Of a stretch of DNA of 5,933 nt, positions 1 through 5,003 are shown piece by piece. The stretch comes from CADEED01 sp035525785. GTDB taxonomy: Bacteria; Pseudomonadota; Gammaproteobacteria; Steroidobacterales; Steroidobacteraceae. Under the pieces are notes generated by a model. That model saw nothing but the letters and a program-made list of their open reading frames with translations, was not told where the DNA came from and searched no databases. Both the position numbers and the translations under genes were made by a program. Every line of letters begins with the position of its first letter. Position 1 is the first letter of the stretch. The DNA lies in assembly GCA_035525785.1 (NCBI GenBank), contig DATLDQ010000167.1, positions 1 through 5,933 of the forward strand. The letters run 5' to 3'.

Positions 1-25
1 GGCCGGAGCTCGTCGCTTGAGACAC
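1..25 (-). CDS. N-terminal start of an unidentified gene, cut by the left window edge
   Basis: A GTG codon at 25-23 on the minus strand opens a reading frame that begins MSQATSSG and runs off the window edge. The case for a real gene is the strong Shine-Dalgarno sequence AAGGAGAT at 38-31, whose GGAG core ends seven bases before the GTG. The operator-like palindrome at 111-124 lies in its upstream region. It runs in the same direction as the LacI-family regulator that ends at 184, with about 158 bases between them, so it probably has its own promoter. Eight codons are too few to name a product. A hexuronate transporter, an outer-membrane receptor or another uronate-pathway enzyme would suit the context, but that is only a guess from the neighbours. 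Confidence 0.55.
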
Positions 26-30
26 GCGCT

Positions 31-38
31 ATCTCCTT
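31..38 (-). promoter_or_regulatory. Strong ribosome binding site for the truncated left-edge gene
   Basis: The minus strand reads AAGGAGAT here, a near-perfect anti-Shine-Dalgarno match. Its GGAG core is seven bases from the GTG at 25-23. It decides the start of the gene that leaves the window on the left, and it is the best ribosome binding site in the window. Confidence 0.6.
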
Positions 39-110
39 GATTGATTATGTTTTTCGGACCCGCTCGCGTGCGCGTTCCGCGCCCCCCGACTAGCGGTCGC
101 GGAAGCGTAG

Positions 111-124
111 TGATAGCGGTATCA
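111..124. promoter_or_regulatory. Operator-like imperfect palindrome, LacI-family style
   Basis: The 14 bases TGATAGCGGTATCA form an inverted repeat: five paired bases on each side, one G-G mismatch, and a central CG pair. LacI-family dimers typically bind palindromes of this size, with hinge helices inserted at a central CG step. The site lies in the gap between the regulator's stop and the leftward gene that starts at 25, where an operator for that gene would be expected. It matches 11 of 14 positions of the Xanthomonas xylan-regulon box as I remember it (TGGTAGCGCTAACA). It matches the second palindrome of this window (1326-1339) at 9 of 14. Function and partner regulator are inferred. Confidence 0.45.
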
Positions 125-183
125 GATAGCAAGCCGAAAAGCCTTTTACAGCCGCCATTTAACCGCGTGAACTGGCCTCGCGA

Positions 184-1251
184 TTAGCCTTTCGCGTCGG
201 GCTTCTTCGGTGGCGCGACCGAGTCCCGTTTGACCAGCACATACGGGACCAGGTGATCCACGGGCTGGGTCGAGTGTCGGTCTTTCGGACGCCGGATCTT
301 GTGCAGCAGCAGGTTGATGGCCGCTTCGGCCATGGCCGCGATGGGCTGGCGGATCGTGGTGAGTTCGGGCCAGACGGTGGTGGCGATCGGCGTGTCGTCG
401 AAGCCCACGACGGAAATGTCGTTGGGTACGTCGAGCGCGCGCCGGTGAGCGACCGAAATGGCCGCTGCGGCCATGTCGTCATTGGAAGCGAAGATGGCCG
501 TGGGTATGCGCTTGCGCGCAAGCAGCTTCTCGGCGGCCTCGAGGCCCGACTTGTACGAGAAGAAGCCCTGCACGACCAGCGCCGGGTCGACCTCGATGCC
601 GCTTTCTTCCATGGCCGCCTCGAAGCCCGCGAGGCGCTGGGCGCTCGCGGTCTGCGTGGGCTGTCCCTTGATGAAGGCAATGCGCGAGTGGCCGAGCGAG
701 ATCAGGTGCAGTGTCATCTCGCGCGCGGCGTGGAAGTCGTCGATGCGCACGCACGAAACATCCTCGCGCGCCTGGCCCGTGGCCATGGCAACCGCGGGCA
801 CGCCTTCGGCGGCGAAGGCGGCGGCAATGGCTTTGGATTCACACAGCGGCGGCGGCAGGATCACGCCGGTTACGCCTTCCGCGAGCTTCTGCGCGGCGGC
901 CTTTTCCGCGGCCGGTTTGAGGTTGTCCCAGCGGTCGAGCACGAGCTGCGCGGCGGCGCGATGCGAGCCGTCCAGGGCGCCCACGAGCATTTCGCTGAGG
1001 TACGAGGCGCTGGGGTTCGAATAGATGAGCGCGATGCGCACGTCGCGCGCGCCCGCGAGCACGCGGGCCGCGGGGTTCGGTCGATAGTTGAGCGCGCGCA
1101 CGGCTTCCATGACGAGCTCGCGCGTCGTGTCGCGCACGTTGCTCTCGCCATTGATGACGCGTGACACCGTCATCGGTGACACGCTGGCATGGCGCGCCAC
1201 CTCGTGAATGGTGACCGCGCTACCCTTGCGGCGGCCGCTGCGCTCGCTCAC
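184..1251 (-). CDS. LacI-family transcriptional regulator, probable regulator of glucuronoxylan/uronate genes
   Basis: This is a DNA-binding sugar-responsive repressor, 355 residues from the chosen GTG. The N-terminal helix-turn-helix (about residues 13-34) has TIHEVA, then SVSPMTVSRVING. A hinge segment with YRPNPAARVLAG (57-67) follows, then a periplasmic-binding-protein-like effector domain to the C-terminus. Typical landmarks of that domain are SAQRLAGF (203-210, the family's ligand-binding arginine), FASNDDMAAA (254-263), VVGFDDTPIA (281-290) and TTIRQP (298-303). Length and domain order are normal. The start is uncertain. The frame stays open to a GTG at 1359, but that would overlap the alpha-glucuronidase start and put the palindrome inside the gene. 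GTG 1251 gives the usual short basic arm before the helix-turn-helix, and a TTG at 1293 is also possible. The gene is divergent from the GH67 gene and reads towards the truncated left-edge gene. The effector (an aldouronate, glucuronate or a pathway intermediate) cannot be read from the sequence. Confidence 0.93.
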   Translation of the reverse strand: MSERSGRRKGSAVTIHEVARHASVSPMTVSRVINGESNVRDTTRELVMEAVRALNYRPNPAARVLAGARDVRIALIYSNPSASYLSEMLVGALDGSHRAAAQLVLDRWDNLKPAAEKAAAQKLAEGVTGVILPPPLCESKAIAAAFAAEGVPAVAMATGQAREDVSCVRIDDFHAAREMTLHLISLGHSRIAFIKGQPTQTASAQRLAGFEAAMEESGIEVDPALVVQGFFSYKSGLEAAEKLLARKRIPTAIFASNDDMAAAAISVAHRRALDVPNDISVVGFDDTPIATTVWPELTTIRQPIAAMAEAAINLLLHKIRRPKDRHSTQPVDHLVPYVLVKRDSVAPPKKPDAKG

Positions 1252-1326
1252 GCGAGGCGTGCCATCGTTCCCCCTGTCGCCTGACTCGCTCAATCGACCC
1301 CACCCGGCCTCTGGCGAAACCTTTTC

Positions 1327-1338
1327 GTTAACGTTAAC
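1327..1338. promoter_or_regulatory. Perfect 12-base palindrome, candidate operator for the LacI-family regulator
   Basis: GTTAACGTTAAC is self-complementary and centred on a CG step, the common form of a LacI-family operator. It sits between the divergent regulator and GH67 genes and ends 12 bases before the GH67 start codon. A regulator bound here would lie across the promoter or transcription start of the GH67-CE15 pair, and perhaps across its own promoter, which suggests repression and possible autoregulation. It is an AT-rich island in GC-rich surroundings, which makes chance less likely. No convincing -35/-10 pair is visible for either direction. Which protein binds is inferred from position. 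Confidence 0.6.
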
Positions 1339-1350
1339 AATAGTTCCACG

Positions 1351-3531
1351 ATGAAGCACTCACGTCCACTGATCGCCGCGCTCGCGGCACTAATATTTTC
1401 GTGTTCTGCGATCGCAGAGGACGGTTATGACTTATGGCTGCGGTATCGCAGCATCGACACTTCCGCGCATCCGGCGCTGGTCTACAAGCTCGGGCCGATC
1501 GTCATGGGCACCTCGAGCACGTCGACCCTGGTAGTGGTGGGTGACGAGTTGCGCAGGGGGCTCGACGGCCTCGGCATCCTGCCGGCGCAAACCCAATTCG
1601 CCAATGAAGTGAAGGCGCCGGGTGCTGTCGTGTTCGGCACGCCCGAAAGCTCACCACTGATCGCCTCGCTCAACCTGCCATTGAAGGATCTGGGCAAGGA
1701 GGGCTTCCTGATCCGCGCTACGAAGATAAAGGGACAGCCCGGCTTCGTGATCGCAGCCAACACGGACGTCGGTGTGTTGTACGGCAGTTTCGAATTCCTG
1801 CGGATGCTGCAGACACGGCAGCGCATCGAGCACGTGGATTTCCGCTCGAAGCCGCGCACACGGATCCGCGTACTGAATCACTGGGACAATCTCGATCGGC
1901 ATGTCGAGCGTGGCTACGCCGGCGAGTCGATCTGGGACTGGCACAAGCTGCCCGGGTGGGTAGACACGCGCTACACCGATTACGCGCGTGCGAATGCTTC
2001 GATCGGCATCAACGGCACGGTGCTGACCAACGTGAATGCGAACGCCACGAGCCTCACGGCGCCATACATCGAGAAGGCGCGCGCCATCGCGCTCGCGCTG
2101 CAGCCGTACGGCATCCGCGTGTACCTGACGGCGCGGTTCAGCGCACCCATCGAGCTCGGCGGGCTCAAGACAGCCGATCCGCTCGATCCGGCCGTGCGCG
2201 CCTGGTGGAAGGCGAAAGTGGACGAGATCTACGCCGCCATCCCCGACTTCGGCGGCTTCCTCGTGAAGGCGAACTCGGAGGGCCAACCGGGCCCGCAGGA
2301 ATACAAGCGCACGCACGCCGACGGCGCCAACATGCTGGCCGAAGCGCTGGCTCCGCATCACGGCGTGGTGATGTGGCGCGCCTTCGTGTACTCGAACGAA
2401 ACTCCGACGGATCGCGCCAAGCAGGCGTACGACGAGTTCGTCCCGCTCGACGGAAAGTTCGCCGACAACGTGCTGGTGCAGGTGAAGAACGGCGCCATCG
2501 ATTTCCAGCCGCGCGAGCCGTTCCATCCGTTGTTCGGCGCCATGCCGAAAACCCCGCTCATGATGGAAGTCGAGATCACGAAGGAATATCTCGGCTTCGC
2601 CACGCATCTCGCCTATCTAGGCACGATGTGGGAAGAAGTGCTGCGTGCCGACACCCGGGTGAACGGCCGAGGGTCGACGGTGGCCAGGGTGATCGACGGC
2701 GACCTGCATGGCTACAAGCTGACCGGCATGGCCGGCGTGGCCAACATCGGCTCCGACCGCAACTGGTCGGGCTCGCACTTCGATCAGGCGAACTGGTATG
2801 CCTTCGGGCGCCTGGCGTGGGACCCGCAGCTGTCCGCGCGGGACATCGCGGAGGAGTGGACGCGCATGACCTTCACCAACGACCCCAGATTCGTGAAGTC
2901 TGTGGTGGGGATGATGATGGACTCGCGCGACGCGGTGGTGGATTACATGACGCCGCTGGGGCTTGCGCATCTCATGGGCACCGGGCATCACTACGGCCCC
3001 GCGCCCTGGGTCAACGATCTGGGGCGCGCGGACTGGAACCCGACTTACTACCACCGCGCGGATGCGAACGGCATCGGGTTCGATCGCGGCAAGCAGGGCA
3101 GCAACGCCATCGCACAGTATTCACCCGACGTCGCGAAGATATTCGGCGACCCGGACGAGGTGCCCGAAGAGTTCCTGCTCTGGTTCCACCATTTGCCGTG
3201 GAGTCACCCGATGCCTTCGGGACGCACCCTGTGGGATGAGATGGTGTTCCGCTACGACCGCGGCGTGAAGCGCGCCGAGACATTGCGCAATACGTGGTAC
3301 GAGCTGATGTACGCCCCGGACATGGGCGGCTACATAGATCGTGAGCGCTACGCGCAGATCAAGGCTTTCCTGCAGATACAACTCGACGAAGCGCAATGGT
3401 GGCGGGATGCCTGCATCGCGTACTTCCAGAGCGTCAATCAGCTGCCGTTGCCGGCCGGAGCGGCGCCGCCCAAGCATCCGCTCGAGTACTACAAGGCGCT
3501 CAAGTTTCCGTACGCGCCGGGGCGCACTTGA
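1351..3531 (+). CDS. aguA: Secreted GH67 alpha-glucuronidase
   Basis: This inverting glycoside hydrolase (726 residues) removes 4-O-methylglucuronic acid from the non-reducing-end xylose of xylo-oligosaccharides. A Sec signal peptide is seen at residues 1-22 (basic start, hydrophobic core, AIA before ED), so it acts in the periplasm or outside. The order is that of the family: N-terminal domain (about 27-155), TIM-barrel catalytic domain (about 160-480) and helical C-terminal domain (about 480-710). The general acid is E310 in KANSEGQPGP. The paired bases are D384 in GAIDFQ and E412 in ITKEYLG, whose 28-residue spacing matches the known pairs D365/E393 (Cellvibrio) and D364/E392 (Geobacillus). 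K306, R343 and K379 fall where the Cellvibrio enzyme contacts the glucuronate carboxylate, as I recall it. Total length is close to the Cellvibrio enzyme. No Shine-Dalgarno is visible before the ATG, but the signal peptide fits this start. It leads a likely two-gene operon with the CE15 esterase. Confidence 0.97.
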   Translation: MKHSRPLIAALAALIFSCSAIAEDGYDLWLRYRSIDTSAHPALVYKLGPIVMGTSSTSTLVVVGDELRRGLDGLGILPAQTQFANEVKAPGAVVFGTPESSPLIASLNLPLKDLGKEGFLIRATKIKGQPGFVIAANTDVGVLYGSFEFLRMLQTRQRIEHVDFRSKPRTRIRVLNHWDNLDRHVERGYAGESIWDWHKLPGWVDTRYTDYARANASIGINGTVLTNVNANATSLTAPYIEKARAIALALQPYGIRVYLTARFSAPIELGGLKTADPLDPAVRAWWKAKVDEIYAAIPDFGGFLVKANSEGQPGPQEYKRTHADGANMLAEALAPHHGVVMWRAFVYSNETPTDRAKQAYDEFVPLDGKFADNVLVQVKNGAIDFQPREPFHPLFGAMPKTPLMMEVEITKEYLGFATHLAYLGTMWEEVLRADTRVNGRGSTVARVIDGDLHGYKLTGMAGVANIGSDRNWSGSHFDQANWYAFGRLAWDPQLSARDIAEEWTRMTFTNDPRFVKSVVGMMMDSRDAVVDYMTPLGLAHLMGTGHHYGPAPWVNDLGRADWNPTYYHRADANGIGFDRGKQGSNAIAQYSPDVAKIFGDPDEVPEEFLLWFHHLPWSHPMPSGRTLWDEMVFRYDRGVKRAETLRNTWYELMYAPDMGGYIDRERYAQIKAFLQIQLDEAQWWRDACIAYFQSVNQLPLPAGAAPPKHPLEYYKALKFPYAPGRT

Positions 3532-3578
3532 AGGATTCCCGGGCGCCGCGCGTCCGGGTATGCGGTATATCCGTTTTT

Positions 3579-3585
3579 GAGGAAG
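3579..3585 (+). promoter_or_regulatory. Ribosome binding site that sets the CE15 start
   Basis: GAGGAAG lies just before the ATG at 3588, with the GAGG core five bases away. It picks this ATG over the open frame that extends back into the GH67 gene and over the ATG at 3600, and it places the signal peptide at the N-terminus. Confidence 0.7.
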
Positions 3586-3587
3586 TG

Positions 3588-4928
3588 ATGCGCAGTTCAA
3601 TGTTGTCAGGCGTGGTGCTGCTCGGTCTGGGTGTCATGGAAATGACGCCGGCGTTCGCCGCCGATCAAGCCCCGCCGCCGCGCGAGCTCACCGCCGAGCA
3701 GGATCACCAGCTCATGATGGAACAGCTCGGCATCAAGGAAATCCGCCAGGGAGCGGATGGCCGCGACGCGAATGCGCCCAACGCCGCCAACTACGACGAG
3801 GCCAAGGGGAATCCGTATCCCGATCTGCCGGAGGCGCTGAAGTTCGACGACGGCAAGCCGGTGAAGAACGCGCGCGACTGGAAGAGGCGCCGTGCGCAGA
3901 TCGTCGAGCACTTCGACCGCGAGGTGTACGGGCGCGTGCCGAAGCACGTGCCCGGCGTCGCCTGGAAGGTCGCGGAGAGCCGCGACGACGTGGTCGGTGG
4001 CAGGCCCGTGCTGTTCCGCAAGCTCATCGGTCACGTGGACAACTCCGCCTATCCACTCATCGATGTCGACATCCAGGCCGAGCTCACGACGCCGCGGGAC
4101 GCGAAGCACGTGCCCGTCATCGTCGAGTTCTTTCCGTTCGAATTCCGCGGACGCTTTCCGGCGCCGCCGTCACCCACCTGGCAGGAACAGGTCGTCGCGA
4201 AGGGATGGGCTTACGCGGTCCTGTCGACCAGTACGATCCAGGCCGACAACGGTGCCGGTCTCACCAAGGGGATCATCGGGCTCGTCAACAAGGGCCAGCC
4301 TCGCAGGGCCGAAGACTGGGGCGCATTGCGCGCCTGGGCCTGGGGCGCGTCGCGGCTGCTCGATCACCTCGAGAAGGTTCCGGAAGTGGACGCGAAGCGC
4401 GCGGTCATCGAGGGCGTGTCGCGTTTCGGCAAGGCATCGCTCGTCACCATGGCGTACGAGCCGCGCTACGCCATCGGGTTCATCGGTTCGTCCGGCATGG
4501 GTGGCGCCGCGCTGCACCGTCGCCGCATTGGCGAGCTGCTCGAGAACGTTGCCGGCAGCGGCGAATACCACTGGATGGCCGGCAACTACATCAAGTACGC
4601 GGGGCCGCTCACGGCGAAGGATCTGCCCGTGGACGCGCACGAGCTCATCGCACTCTCCGCGCCGCGACCGCTGTTCATCGGCGCCGGCAATCCCGCGCAG
4701 GGCGACGCCTGGGTGGATCCGCGCGGCATGTTCATGGCCACTGTCGCGGCGAGCCCGGTGTACAGGTTGTTAGGCAAGCGTGCGCTCGACACCACGGAGT
4801 TCCCGCCGATCGAGACAGCGCTGACCGCTGGTGAGCTCGCTTATCGCCAGCACGCCGGCGGACATACCTCGGGTCCTAACTGGCCGACATTCCTGGAATT
4901 CGCGTCGCGGTACTTTGAAAAGAAGTGA
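3588..4928 (+). CDS. Secreted CE15 glucuronoyl esterase
   Basis: This is an alpha/beta-hydrolase of 446 residues, expected to cleave the ester between xylan (methyl)glucuronate and lignin alcohols. A Sec signal peptide covers residues 1-24 (AFA before AD). A bacterial-type N-terminal segment follows, with PNAANYDEAKGNPYPDLP at 64-81. The nucleophile is S278 in GVSRFGK, the CE15 version of the nucleophile elbow. Other family landmarks are DWGALRAWAWGASRLLDHLE (243-262), SSGMGGAALHRRR (301-313), YHWMAGNYIKYAG (327-339) and the catalytic histidine H426 in GGHTSGPNW. The glutamate that fungal enzymes carry 23 residues after the serine is serine here (S301). The acid is more likely D373 in GDAWVDPRG, after the seventh strand, as reported for some bacterial members. 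The gene starts 56 bases after the GH67 stop on the same strand and has its own ribosome binding site, so co-transcription is likely. General esterase or acetylxylan esterase labels would be less precise. Confidence 0.93.
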   Translation: MRSSMLSGVVLLGLGVMEMTPAFAADQAPPPRELTAEQDHQLMMEQLGIKEIRQGADGRDANAPNAANYDEAKGNPYPDLPEALKFDDGKPVKNARDWKRRRAQIVEHFDREVYGRVPKHVPGVAWKVAESRDDVVGGRPVLFRKLIGHVDNSAYPLIDVDIQAELTTPRDAKHVPVIVEFFPFEFRGRFPAPPSPTWQEQVVAKGWAYAVLSTSTIQADNGAGLTKGIIGLVNKGQPRRAEDWGALRAWAWGASRLLDHLEKVPEVDAKRAVIEGVSRFGKASLVTMAYEPRYAIGFIGSSGMGGAALHRRRIGELLENVAGSGEYHWMAGNYIKYAGPLTAKDLPVDAHELIALSAPRPLFIGAGNPAQGDAWVDPRGMFMATVAASPVYRLLGKRALDTTEFPPIETALTAGELAYRQHAGGHTSGPNWPTFLEFASRYFEKK

Positions 4929-4937
4929 GAGTGTGGT

Positions 4938-4981
4938 GGCGGTACCGCCCGTCGCGCGCGATGCAGGGGGCGGGCGCGCGC
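4938..4981. terminator. GC-rich inverted repeats between convergent genes, possible bidirectional terminator
   Basis: The gap between the CE15 stop and the mannonate dehydratase stop holds a perfect 12-base palindrome, GGCGGTACCGCC (4938-4949). It also holds a 7-base GC inverted repeat, GCGCGCG at 4954-4960 against CGCGCGC at 4975-4981, with a 14-base loop. An alternative pairing is CGCCCG (4946-4951) with CGGGCG (4971-4976). The place between two convergent genes suits transcription termination on both strands. No T-run follows on either strand, so a classic intrinsic terminator is not shown, and such repeats also arise readily in GC-rich DNA. Confidence 0.3.
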
Positions 4982-5003
4982 TAGCGAATGAGGAATGTCC
5001 CCA

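Noticed and set aside
70..82. GCGCG-TTC-CGCGC stem-loop in the leader of the left-edge gene
   Set aside because: A five-base GC stem is expected often by chance in such DNA. It has no T-run and no riboswitch-like surroundings.
130..157. Possible terminator after the LacI-family gene (AAAAGGCTTTT on the minus strand)
   Set aside because: The arms AAAAG and CTTTT have no room for a loop and no GC stem, so this is not a credible intrinsic terminator.
253..1164. Long plus-strand open frame (303 codons) opposite the LacI-family gene
   Set aside because: It is antisense to a clear regulator with full family motifs. Its translation is rich in Arg, Gly and Val without domains, as expected of a GC-rich shadow frame.
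1252..1359. Extension of the LacI-family gene to GTG 1359
   Set aside because: The added residues have no family counterpart, overlap the GH67 start and place the operator palindrome inside the gene. It is not fully excluded.
1651..2607. 318-codon minus-strand frame opposite the alpha-glucuronidase
   Set aside because: It is a shadow of the GH67 codons, with no ribosome binding site or family motif.
1956..3239. 427-codon plus-strand frame inside the alpha-glucuronidase gene
   Set aside because: It lies in another frame of a gene with complete GH67 catalytic residues, and its Arg/His/Ala-rich translation has no recognisable motif.
3396..3587. Upstream extension of the CE15 frame into the end of the GH67 gene
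   Set aside because: It would bury the signal peptide behind 64 extra residues and ignore the good ribosome binding site at 3579-3585.
3892..4773. 293-codon plus-strand frame inside the CE15 gene
   Set aside because: The Ser/Arg/Pro-rich translation is typical of an out-of-frame reading of GC-rich DNA. The overlapping CE15 protein has catalytic motifs.
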